From Roseovarius indicus (GTDB lineage Bacteria; Pseudomonadota; Alphaproteobacteria; Rhodobacterales; Rhodobacteraceae): DNA of 64,000 bases. A model generated the notes under the pieces. It made no database searches and had not been told where the DNA came from. It saw only the letters and a program-made list of their open reading frames with translations. The translations under genes and the position numbers were made by a program. Positions 33,305 to 40,993 of this stretch are shown piece after piece. Numbering within the stretch: position 1 is the first letter of the stretch; each line of letters begins with the position of its first letter. The stretch spans positions 744,001-808,000 of the forward strand of contig NZ_CP031598.1 in NCBI RefSeq assembly GCF_008728195.1. The letters are read 5' to 3'.

Positions 33305-34729
33305 TTACTCTGCCGCGACGGCGGTGGATTCGGCGGCGATGGCGTCGGCGACGGCGGCCTCGAAGATGGCCATGCCTTCCTCGATGATGGCATCCGAGGC
33401 GGTGAGCGGCACCATGATGCGGACCGCGTTGCCATGCATGCCGCAGCCCAGAAGGATCAGGCCGCGGGCGAGCGCATGGCTGATGACCGACTTGGTGAAG
33501 GCGGCATCGGGCGTGGCGGTGTCGAAATCTGTGACGAACTCGACGGCCAGCATCGCGCCGAGGCCGCGGATATCCCACATCCGGTAGGGCGCGACGCGGG
33601 CGCCGATATCGGCGAAGCGGGCGCGGAGGGTCTCGCCAAGCGCGGTGGAGCGGGCGAGGAGGCCTTCGGATTCGATGGCTTCGATGGCGGCGAGGGCCGC
33701 GGCGCAGGCCACGGGGTTGCCGCCATAGGTGCCGCCCAGGCCGCCGGGGGCGAGCGCATCCATCACCTCGGCCCGGCCGACGACGCCGGCGATCGGGTAG
33801 CCGCCGGCCATGCTTTTGGCGACGGTGATGAGGTCGGGGGCGACGCCGGAATGTTCGACCGCGAACCATGTGCCGGTGCGGCCGAAGCCCGCCTGGATCT
33901 CATCGGAGATGAGCAGGATGCCGTGCTTGTCGCAGATGGCGCGGAGGGCCTGCCAGAGCTCGGTCGGCACCGGGTGGTAGCCGCCCTCGCCGAGCACCGG
34001 CTCGAGGATGATGGCGGCGACGCGGTCGGGCTGGGCGTCGGTGAGGAAGAGCATTTCCAGCGCGCGGATCGAATCCTGCACGGTGATGTCGTCACGGACC
34101 GACGGGAAAGGCACGCGGAAGATGTCGGTGGGGAAGGGGCCCACGTCTTTCTTGTAGGGGTTCACCTTGCCGGTGAGGCCGAGGGTGAGGAGCGTGCGGC
34201 CGTGGTAGCCCGCCGAGAAGGCGATGACGCCGGGGCGGCCGGTGGCGGCGCGGGCGATCTTGACGGCGTTCTCGACCGCCTCGGCGCCGGTGGTGACCAG
34301 CAGGGATTTCTTGGCGAAATCACCGGGGGCCAGCTCGTTCAGCTTTTCCGAGAGGGCGATATAGGGCTCGTAGGGGACGACCTGGAAGGAGGTGTGGGTG
34401 AACCGGTCTTCCTGGGCCTTGGCGGCCTCGACCACTTTCGGGTGGCGGTGGCCGGTGTTCAGCACGGCGATGCCGCCGGCGAAGTCGATGTAGCGGTTGC
34501 CCTCGATATCCCAGAGCTCGGCATTCTCGGCGCGGTCGGCGAAGATCGGGGCGGCGGAGGCGACGCCGCGGGCGACAGCGGCTTCGCGGCGGGCCCAGAG
34601 GGCGGCGTTGGTTTGCGCGGGCGCCGATTCGGTGACGGGCTCGGGCGCGGCGGCCTGTTTTCTCCGCGTGCCGGTGGCGACGCCGGTGATGGTCTTCGAT
34701 CGTGCGGGGGATTTCTTTCTGGGGGGCAT
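33305..34729 (-). CDS. gabT: 4-aminobutyrate aminotransferase
   Basis: A 474-residue class III transaminase that converts GABA (or a similar omega-amino acid) and 2-oxoglutarate to succinic semialdehyde and glutamate. The GabT pattern is clear: NRYIDFAGGIAVLNTGHRHP, TTGAEAVENAVKIARA, GYHGRTLLTLGLTGK, LISDEIQAGFGRTGTWFA, and the PLP lysine in LITVAKSMAGGYP. The first 40 residues (PPRKKSPARSK, then TRRKQ and an Ala/Pro-rich run) are an unusual basic extension ahead of the normal start near TNAALWARR. AGGAGAG before ATG 34729 supports the long form. It diverges from the XRE-cupin regulator, suggesting polyamine or GABA breakdown. Confidence 0.9.
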   Translation of the reverse strand: MPPRKKSPARSKTITGVATGTRRKQAAAPEPVTESAPAQTNAALWARREAAVARGVASAAPIFADRAENAELWDIEGNRYIDFAGGIAVLNTGHRHPKVVEAAKAQEDRFTHTSFQVVPYEPYIALSEKLNELAPGDFAKKSLLVTTGAEAVENAVKIARAATGRPGVIAFSAGYHGRTLLTLGLTGKVNPYKKDVGPFPTDIFRVPFPSVRDDITVQDSIRALEMLFLTDAQPDRVAAIILEPVLGEGGYHPVPTELWQALRAICDKHGILLISDEIQAGFGRTGTWFAVEHSGVAPDLITVAKSMAGGYPIAGVVGRAEVMDALAPGGLGGTYGGNPVACAAALAAIEAIESEGLLARSTALGETLRARFADIGARVAPYRMWDIRGLGAMLAVEFVTDFDTATPDAAFTKSVISHALARGLILLGCGMHGNAVRIMVPLTASDAIIEEGMAIFEAAVADAIAAESTAVAAE

Positions 34730-34907
34730 GGGTCTCTCCTGCCGTGTGCAAAGTGCTTAAAATAGTTATTGGCTGTTTAATATTTTTGTCAACTCTGTTT
34801 GTGATGGCTGATTTTATTGGTGTTTAAGTGCCTGTTTTTCTTGCTTGACCGGTCGGCGGCTTTCTGCGTCAAATATTCTTATCAAGGTTCAAGTGGGGTT
34901 TCCGGGC
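34730..34907. promoter_or_regulatory. Divergent gabT / XRE-cupin promoter region
   Basis: This AT-rich 178-bp gap separates divergent genes. It contains GTTTAA at 34775-34780 and 34822-34827 and GTCAAC at 34788-34793, which resemble the paired GTTAAC elements at 35537-35556 upstream of the TAXI receptor gene. They may be half-sites for the XRE-cupin regulator. A sharp drop in GC content marks the promoter region; no hairpin was seen. Confidence 0.4.
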
Positions 34908-35477
34908 ATGGATATCGGCGGCAGGTTGCGGGCGGTGAGAGAGTCGCAGGGCATGTCGCAGCGCGATCTTGCGGGCCGGGCCGGGCTGACCAGCGCGGCG
35001 GTGTCGCTGATCGAGCAGAACAAGTCGAGCCCCTCGGTGGCGTCGCTCAAGCGGCTGCTGGATGCGGTGCCGATGACCATGTCGGAGTTCTTCACCGAGG
35101 TCGAGGACGCGGGCGAGCCGAAGTATTTCTATTCGGAGGACGAGTTCATCGAGCTGTCGCCGCAGGAGCTGGGCCTTGGCGGGGCGGCGGCGCGGGTGTC
35201 GCTGCGCCAGCTGGGCGATGCGTCGCGGCATTCGCTGCAGGTTCTGCACGAGACCTATCCGCCCGGGTCGGACACCGGGCCGGACATGCTGGCCCATAAC
35301 GGGGAAGAGGCGGGAGTCGTCATTTCCGGGATCATCGAGGTGACCGTCGCGGACCAGGTGAGAGTGCTGAATCCGGGGGATGGCTACCTGTTCGACAGCC
35401 GTCTTCCGCACCGATTTCGCAATATCGGGCAGGGGCCCTGTATTGTCGTAAGTGCTTGTACGCCCCCGAGTTTCTGA
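34908..35477 (+). CDS. XRE-family regulator with cupin domain (PuuR-like)
   Basis: A 189-residue regulator. Residues 1-58 are a lambda-repressor-type helix-turn-helix (GGRLRAVRESQGMSQRDLAGRAGLTSAAVSLIEQN). The C-terminal half is a small cupin barrel (TYPPGSDTGPDMLAHNGEEAGVVISGIIEVTV, then GDGYLFDSRLPHRFRN). This architecture and length match PuuR-type repressors of putrescine genes. ATG 34908 begins MDIGGRLRAV; the open frame to 34845 adds 21 residues without character. It stands between gabT and a TAXI transporter operon, and probably represses both in response to an amine or related ligand. Confidence 0.88.
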   Translation: MDIGGRLRAVRESQGMSQRDLAGRAGLTSAAVSLIEQNKSSPSVASLKRLLDAVPMTMSEFFTEVEDAGEPKYFYSEDEFIELSPQELGLGGAAARVSLRQLGDASRHSLQVLHETYPPGSDTGPDMLAHNGEEAGVVISGIIEVTVADQVRVLNPGDGYLFDSRLPHRFRNIGQGPCIVVSACTPPSF

Positions 35478-35534
35478 CGCCCGGCGGTTGTGCGCGAACA
35501 AGCCGACCGTAAGGTCAGGCAGAAATAAAGTTGA

Positions 35535-35558
35535 ACGTTAACAAAGGAGTGTTAACGT
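35535..35558. promoter_or_regulatory. ACGTTAAC-N8-GTTAACGT operator
   Basis: Two perfect inverted 8-bp arms (35535-35542 and 35551-35558), each containing the small palindrome GTTAAC, are separated by eight bases. The site lies about 70 bp upstream of the TAXI receptor start, in a promoter-like AT-rich stretch just after the XRE-cupin gene. The symmetry strongly suggests an operator, and that regulator is the obvious candidate. Confidence 0.65.
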
Positions 35559-35626
35559 AAATTAAAAAAAGAGGTTTTCGCCAGGCAAGAACAATCGGCG
35601 AACTGAAGTGCAACCAGGGAGTAAGC

Positions 35627-36589
35627 ATGAATATGTTCATCAAAACAGCCACAGCCGCGATTCTGGCGCTGTCGGCAACGGCCGTCACGGCGCAGGAGAA
35701 ATTCATAACCATCGGCACGGGCGGTCAGACCGGCGTGTATTACGTGGTCGGCCAGTCGATCTGCCGGCTCGTCAACCGTGGCACGGGCGATCATGGCCTG
35801 AAGTGCACCGCGCCCTCGACGGGCGGATCGATTGCCAACATCAACGCCATCAAGGCCGGTGACATGGACATGGGCGTGGCCCAGTCGGACTGGCAGTTCC
35901 ACGCCTATAACGGCTCGTCGCAGTTCGAGGGCGACCAGTTCGAGGACCTGCGCGCCGTCTTCTCGGTGCATGGTGAGCCGTTCAACGTGGTGGCACGGGC
36001 CGACAGCGGCATCGAGACCTTCACCGACCTGAAGGGCAAGCGCGTCAACATCGGCAACCCCGGCTCGGGCCAGCGCGCGACGATGGACGTGGTGATGGAC
36101 GCGATGGGCTGGACCGTGGATGACTTCGCGCTGACCTCGGAGCTGAAATCGGCGGAACAGTCGGCCGCCCTGGGCGACAACAACGTCGACGCGATCATCT
36201 TCACCGTCGGTCACCCGGCGGGCTCGATCCAGGAAGCGACGACCACGGTCGACGCCAAGGTCATCCCGGTCGACACGCCGGAGATTGCCACGCTGGTGGA
36301 GGAAAACCCCTATTACGCATGGGCGACCGTTCCGGGCGGCATGTACAAGGGCAATGACGAGGACGTCAAAACCTTCGGCGTGAAGGCGACCTTCGTGACG
36401 TCGGCCTCGGTGGGTGAAGATGTCGTCTACGAGGTGGTGAAAGCCGTCTTCGAGAACTTCGACCGTTTCAAGGGGCTGCACCCGGCCTTCGAGAACCTGA
36501 CCGAGGAAGAGATGATCTCGGGCGGTCTTTCGGCGCCGCTGCATGCCGGTGCGGAGAAGTACTACAAGGAACGCGGCTGGATCGAATGA
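35627..36589 (+). CDS. TAXI-family TRAP transporter solute receptor
   Basis: Periplasmic receptor of a TAXI-type TRAP transporter, 320 residues. A signal peptide covers about residues 1-22 (cleavage near VTAQEK). The family opening FITIGTGGQTGVYYVVGQSICRLVNR and KCTAPSTGGSIANINAIKAGDMDMGVAQSD are clear. AGGGAGT precedes the ATG. A strong hairpin separates it from the fused permease, as expected if the receptor is made in excess. Known TAXI ligands include glutamate-like amino acids; with the decarboxylase and GabT nearby, an amino acid or amine derivative is plausible. Confidence 0.92.
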   Translation: MNMFIKTATAAILALSATAVTAQEKFITIGTGGQTGVYYVVGQSICRLVNRGTGDHGLKCTAPSTGGSIANINAIKAGDMDMGVAQSDWQFHAYNGSSQFEGDQFEDLRAVFSVHGEPFNVVARADSGIETFTDLKGKRVNIGNPGSGQRATMDVVMDAMGWTVDDFALTSELKSAEQSAALGDNNVDAIIFTVGHPAGSIQEATTTVDAKVIPVDTPEIATLVEENPYYAWATVPGGMYKGNDEDVKTFGVKATFVTSASVGEDVVYEVVKAVFENFDRFKGLHPAFENLTEEEMISGGLSAPLHAGAEKYYKERGWIE

Positions 36590-36611
36590 TCCCGGTATCG
36601 TGACGAGATTT

Positions 36612-36643
36612 CCGTGGCCCCCGGCTTGAGCGGGGGGCCACGG
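36612..36643 (+). other. Intercistronic hairpin after the TAXI receptor gene
   Basis: CCGTGGCCCCC and GGGGGCCACGG form a perfect 11-bp stem with a 10-base loop, 22 bases past the receptor stop. There is no U-tract. Hairpins at this place protect the receptor mRNA and reduce downstream expression, giving more receptor than permease. Confidence 0.65.
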
Positions 36644-36698
36644 CCCGGCGGCCCGAACAACAAAAAACACGGGGCCGAAGCGCGAACAGGGGGTCGAA

Positions 36699-39458
36699 AT
36701 GAGTGACGATAAGCAATTCGAGTCGGCAGCGGTTGAGAACGCCGCGTCCGGCAAAGGGGGCCTGAGCCAGCAGGAGCTGGACGAGCTGGTCGCCTCGACG
36801 GACACGGGCGGGCGCAGCCCGGCGGGCCCTGTCGGAACCTTCCTTCTGCTCGTGGCGCTGGCGTGGTCGCTGTTTCAGCTCTGGGTCGCCTCGCCCCTGC
36901 CGTTCATCTTCAATTTCGGCGTGTTCAACCAGGCCGACACGCGGGCCTTCCACCTGGGCTTCGCGCTGTTCCTGGCGTATCTCGCCTATCCCTCGCAGCG
37001 CACGCCGGCGCAGCTGGGGCTTGCGTTGGCGGTGCCGGCGCTGTTGACGGTTTTCTTCATGGTGGGGGCCAAGGACGGCACGGCTGTCTGGTGGATCCCG
37101 CTGATCGGGCTGGGTTTGATCGCGGCGATCTTGCTGGGCTCGCCCAAGGACCGGATCCCGCCCTGGGAATGGGCGCTGGCGATCCTGGGGGCCGGGGCCG
37201 CGCTTTATGTCTTCGTCTACAGTGACGAGATCGCCACGCGCGTGGGCGCGCCGATCACGCAGGATTACGTGGTGGCCGTTCTGGGCCTGCTGGTCTTGCT
37301 GGAAGCGACGCGGCGGGCGCTGGGGCCGGCGCTGATGATCGTGGCGACGGTGTTCCTGGCCTATACGTTCCTCGGGCCGTACATGCCGGGGATCATCGCG
37401 CACAAGGGCAACTCGCTGTCGGAGGTGGTGAACCACCAGTGGATCACGACCGAGGGCGTTTTCGGCATCGCGCTGGGGGTGTCGGCGTCGTTCGTGTTCC
37501 TCTTCGTGCTGTTCGGTTCGCTGCTGGATAAGGCCGGCGCGGGCAATTATTTCATCCAGGTGGCGTTCAGCCTGATGGGTCACATGCGGGGCGGGCCGGC
37601 CAAGGCGGCGGTGGTGTCCTCGGCGATGACGGGACTGATTTCGGGGTCGTCGATCGCGAACGTGGTGACCACGGGCACGTTTACCATTCCGCTGATGAAG
37701 AAGGTGGGCTTTTCGTCCGAGAAGGCGGGGGCGGTCGAGGTGGCCAGTTCCGTCAATGGGCAGATCATGCCGCCGGTGATGGGGGCCGCCGCGTTCCTGA
37801 TGGTGGAATACGTGGGCATCCCGTATTTCGACGTGGTCAAGCACGCGTTTCTGCCGGCTGTGATCAGCTATATCGCGCTGGTCTACATCGTGCACCTGGA
37901 GGCGATGAAGGCGAACATGCAGGGGCTGCCGCGGGCGGTCGAGCCCAAGCCGCTGGTGGCGTGGCTGATTTCGCTGGCCTTCACCATCGCGGCGATCTGC
38001 GCGATTTCCTTCGCGGTCTATTACCTGATGGGCTGGATCCGGCCGGCGTTTCCGAATGCTGCCGGGTATATCGTTTTCGCGATGCTGACGGTGGCCTATG
38101 TCGGGCTGCTTTACGTGGCCTCGAAACAGCCGCCGCTGAAGCTGGAAGACCCCAATGAGCCGGTGACGCAGTTGCCGAAGCCGGGGCCGACGGTGAAGGC
38201 CGGGCTGCATTACATCCTGCCGGTCGTGGTGCTGGTCTGGGCGCTGATGGTGGACCGCAAGTCGCCGGGCCTGTCGGCCTTCTGGGCGGCGAGTTTCATG
38301 ATCTTCATCCTGGTGACGCAACGGCCGATCATGGCGATGATGCGCAGTGCCGGGGACATCGCGACGGAGTTCCGGGCCGGGTTTGTCGACCTGCTGGAAG
38401 GGCTGGTGGCCGGGGCGCGCAACATGATCGGCATCGGCATCGCGACGGCGACGGCCGGTATCATCGTGGGCGCGGTCAGCCAGACGGGCGTCGGCTCGGC
38501 GCTGGCGGACGTGGTCGAGGTGCTGTCGGGCGGGAATATCCTGGCGATCCTGGTGCTGACGGCGATCCTGTCGCTGATCCTCGGGATGGGGCTGCCGACG
38601 ACGGCGAACTATATCGTGGTGTCGGCGCTGCTGGCGCCGGTGATCGTGACGCTGGGCCAGCAGAACGGGCTGATCGTGCCGCTGATCGCGGTGCACCTGT
38701 TCGTGTTCTACTTCGGCATCATGGCGGACGTGACGCCGCCCGTGGGGCTTGCCTCGTTCGCGGCGGCGGCCGTTTCCGGCGGTGACCCGATCCGGACCGG
38801 GGTTGTGGCGTTCTTCTACAGCCTCAGGACCGCGGCGCTGCCGTTCCTGTTCATCTTCAACACCGAGTTGTTGCTGATCGAGGTGAACTGGGCGCAGGGG
38901 ATCTTCGTCTTCGTGGTCTCTACGGTGGCGATGCTGCTGTTCGCGGCGGCGACGCAGGGCTGGTTCCTGGCGCGCAACCGGATCTACGAGACGGTGATGC
39001 TGTTGCTGGTGGCCTTCACGCTGTTCCGGCCCGGTTTCTGGATGGACATGGTGGCGCCGCCCTTCGAGGATGTGCCGCCGGCCGAGATCGAACAGGCCTT
39101 TGCCGATGCGCAGGTGGGGCAGGATATCCGGATGACGGTCAACGGCATGAATGCCGTGGGCGACCCGGTGACCTTTACCGCGCTGGTGCCGGTGCTGGAG
39201 GGCGAGACAGGGGCCGACCGGGTTCTGGCGGCAGGGATCGAGTACCTGAACAACGACGGCACGATCATCATCGACAACGTGACCTTCGACAGCCCCGCGC
39301 AGCAAGCCGGGCTCGACTGGGATCAGGAGATCGTCGAGGTGAAATCGCCGGCGCCGCAGCCGTCGAAATACCTGATGTTCATTCCGGCGGCGCTTCTGCT
39401 GGCGCTGGTGGTGTTCCTGCAGCGCCGGCGGCGGACGCCGGAAGCTGCAACAGCCTGA
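36699..39458 (+). CDS. TAXI TRAP transporter fused permease (4TM/12TM)
   Basis: A 919-residue inner-membrane protein in which the small and large TRAP permeases are fused. After a hydrophilic N-terminus of about 45 residues come four helices (DctQ-like) and then about 12 or more helices (DctM-like), with GSSIANVVTTGTFTIPLMKK, GQIMPPVMGAAAFLMVEY and LGMGLPTTANYIVVSALLAP as landmarks. The C-terminal 150 residues match the DUF3394 domain (from about FRPGFWMDMVAPPFEDV), with a PDZ-like FDSPAQQAGLDWDQEI and a final anchor. It works with the receptor upstream, and a stress-protein gene follows 15 bp later. Confidence 0.93.
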   Translation: MSDDKQFESAAVENAASGKGGLSQQELDELVASTDTGGRSPAGPVGTFLLLVALAWSLFQLWVASPLPFIFNFGVFNQADTRAFHLGFALFLAYLAYPSQRTPAQLGLALAVPALLTVFFMVGAKDGTAVWWIPLIGLGLIAAILLGSPKDRIPPWEWALAILGAGAALYVFVYSDEIATRVGAPITQDYVVAVLGLLVLLEATRRALGPALMIVATVFLAYTFLGPYMPGIIAHKGNSLSEVVNHQWITTEGVFGIALGVSASFVFLFVLFGSLLDKAGAGNYFIQVAFSLMGHMRGGPAKAAVVSSAMTGLISGSSIANVVTTGTFTIPLMKKVGFSSEKAGAVEVASSVNGQIMPPVMGAAAFLMVEYVGIPYFDVVKHAFLPAVISYIALVYIVHLEAMKANMQGLPRAVEPKPLVAWLISLAFTIAAICAISFAVYYLMGWIRPAFPNAAGYIVFAMLTVAYVGLLYVASKQPPLKLEDPNEPVTQLPKPGPTVKAGLHYILPVVVLVWALMVDRKSPGLSAFWAASFMIFILVTQRPIMAMMRSAGDIATEFRAGFVDLLEGLVAGARNMIGIGIATATAGIIVGAVSQTGVGSALADVVEVLSGGNILAILVLTAILSLILGMGLPTTANYIVVSALLAPVIVTLGQQNGLIVPLIAVHLFVFYFGIMADVTPPVGLASFAAAAVSGGDPIRTGVVAFFYSLRTAALPFLFIFNTELLLIEVNWAQGIFVFVVSTVAMLLFAAATQGWFLARNRIYETVMLLLVAFTLFRPGFWMDMVAPPFEDVPPAEIEQAFADAQVGQDIRMTVNGMNAVGDPVTFTALVPVLEGETGADRVLAAGIEYLNNDGTIIIDNVTFDSPAQQAGLDWDQEIVEVKSPAPQPSKYLMFIPAALLLALVVFLQRRRRTPEAATA

Positions 39459-39473
39459 AGAAAGGTCTGTCCC

Positions 39474-39899
39474 ATGTTCGACAACATCCTGCTGCCCATC
39501 GACCTGACGCATCCCGAATCGTGGGAGAAGGCCCTGCCGCTTGCCGCCAAGATGTGCGGCGAGGGCGGGACGCTGCATATCCTGGGGATCGTCCACGAGC
39601 TTGGCTCGCCTTTGGTGGCGTCGTACCTGCCGCGCGACTTCGAGGAGAAGATGCTGCAGGACATGAAGGCCGAGCTCGATGCCTTCGTGTCGGAAAAGGT
39701 GCCGGCGGGCACCAAGGCGGTGGCCCATGTGGGCCACGGCCACGTGCCGGAGAAGATCCTTGCGGCCGCCAATGACGTGTCGGCCGACATGATCGTGATG
39801 GCCTCGCACCCGCCGGATGAACTTCGGACCTTCCTTGTCGGATCGAACGCAGATAAAGTGGTGCGCCACGCCAGCCGCCCGGTGCTGGTGGTGCGTTGA
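39474..39899 (+). CDS. Universal stress protein (UspA family)
   Basis: A 141-residue cytoplasmic nucleotide-binding protein. It opens MFDNILLPIDLTHPESWEKAL and ends with the ATP-binding pattern FLVGSNADKVVRHASRPVLVVR. It follows the TAXI permease by 15 bp. In Halomonas the comparable protein TeaD binds ATP and tunes the TRAP transporter TeaABC, so a transporter-regulating role is likely here. GAAAGG lies upstream of the ATG. Confidence 0.9.
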   Translation: MFDNILLPIDLTHPESWEKALPLAAKMCGEGGTLHILGIVHELGSPLVASYLPRDFEEKMLQDMKAELDAFVSEKVPAGTKAVAHVGHGHVPEKILAAANDVSADMIVMASHPPDELRTFLVGSNADKVVRHASRPVLVVR

Positions 39900-39934
39900 T
39901 GCGTTTTGGCCCGAACACAGGATTGCCGGCTTCC

Positions 39935-39957
39935 GGCCCGGTGGGGGGCACCGGGCC
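39935..39957 (+). other. Hairpin between usp and amidase genes
   Basis: GGCCCGGTG and CACCGGGCC form a perfect 9-bp stem around a GGGGG loop, 29 bases before the amidase start. There is no T-run, so it probably acts as an mRNA boundary or partial attenuator between the transport genes and the enzyme genes. Confidence 0.5.
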
Positions 39958-39985
39958 CGATATACGAACAGGAGCAAATCCGTAG

Positions 39986-40954
39986 ATGACCCCCTTTGCG
40001 ATTGCCGGCGTCCAGATGCATGTCGCCGCGCTTCATTCCAACGTCGATGCGATGCGGCACAGGCTCGAGATCCTGATGGCGCAGTTCCCGTGGACCCAGA
40101 TGGTGCTGTTTTCCGAGCTGGCGCCGTTCGGACCGCTCGACAAATACGCCCAGCCTTTCCCGAACGAGGCGCTGGAGACCTTCCAGGAGGATGCCCGGCG
40201 GCACGGCATCTGGCTTATACCCGGGTCGATGTTCGAGCGCACCGAGGACGGGCGCATTCTGAACACCTCGGTCGTGATCAACCCCGAGGGGGAGATCGTG
40301 GCGCGCTATTCGAAGATGTTCCCGTTCCGGCCCTATGAGCAGGGGATTTCCGCCGGAACCGAGTTCTGCGTGTTCGACGTGCCCGAGGTTGGGCGGTTCG
40401 GGTTGTCGATCTGCTATGACATCTGGTTCCCCGAGACGACGCGGCAGCTGACAAGCCAGGGGGTCGAGGTGCTGTTGCATCCGGTTCTGACCGGCACGGC
40501 GGACCGCGATGCGGAGCTTTCCATCGCGCGGGCCACGGCGGCGCAGTTCCAGTGCTATGTCTTCGACGTCAACGGCCTTGCCGCGGGCGGCGTGGGCCGG
40601 TCGCTGGTGGTGGACCCCTCGGCGCTGGTGCTGCACCAGTCGGCGGGGCAGGAGGACATGTTCCCCATCGAGGTCGATCTCGACCTGGTGCGGCGTCAGC
40701 GCGAGACCGGGCTGAAGGGCCTGGGCCAGGTGCTCAAGAGTTTCCGGGACCGCGAGGTCGATTTCAGCGTTTACGACCGCGAGAGTGGGACCGATGCGTT
40801 CCTGAAGACGCTCGGACCGCTGGAGACACCGAAGCAGGGGTCGTCGCGCGGTCTGAGCGCCGCCGATCCGCGGACGGCGTTGGGGTATGTCGAACAGCCC
40901 GAGCTACCCCCGAAGAACTTTTCGGTTTTTCACGGCAAGACGGGGTCTGACTGA
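39986..40954 (+). CDS. Nitrilase-superfamily carbon-nitrogen hydrolase
   Basis: A 322-residue amidase of the nitrilase superfamily, which cleaves C-N bonds of amides or carbamoyl groups. The Glu-Lys-Cys triad is visible: Glu44 in LFSELAPFG, Lys110 in ARYSKMFPFRPYEQG and Cys143 in LSICYDIWFPE. Family members include N-carbamoylputrescine amidase and beta-ureidopropionase, but this one has a longer C-terminus (about 40 extra residues). It is first in a run with a decarboxylase, an ATP-grasp enzyme and a C45 hydrolase. It may release an amine or acid from an amide formed by those enzymes. The substrate is unknown. Confidence 0.88.
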   Translation: MTPFAIAGVQMHVAALHSNVDAMRHRLEILMAQFPWTQMVLFSELAPFGPLDKYAQPFPNEALETFQEDARRHGIWLIPGSMFERTEDGRILNTSVVINPEGEIVARYSKMFPFRPYEQGISAGTEFCVFDVPEVGRFGLSICYDIWFPETTRQLTSQGVEVLLHPVLTGTADRDAELSIARATAAQFQCYVFDVNGLAAGGVGRSLVVDPSALVLHQSAGQEDMFPIEVDLDLVRRQRETGLKGLGQVLKSFRDREVDFSVYDRESGTDAFLKTLGPLETPKQGSSRGLSAADPRTALGYVEQPELPPKNFSVFHGKTGSD

Positions 40955-40993
40955 GGCGCCGGCCGGCGCCAGCCCCATTGAAAGGAGGCCGCC

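Noticed and set aside
36468..39977. A reverse-strand open frame of 1169 residues
   Set aside because: It is antisense to the TAXI fused permease and the UspA gene. The product is extremely His/Arg/Gln-rich with no domain, which is typical of the shadow frame of a GC-rich gene.
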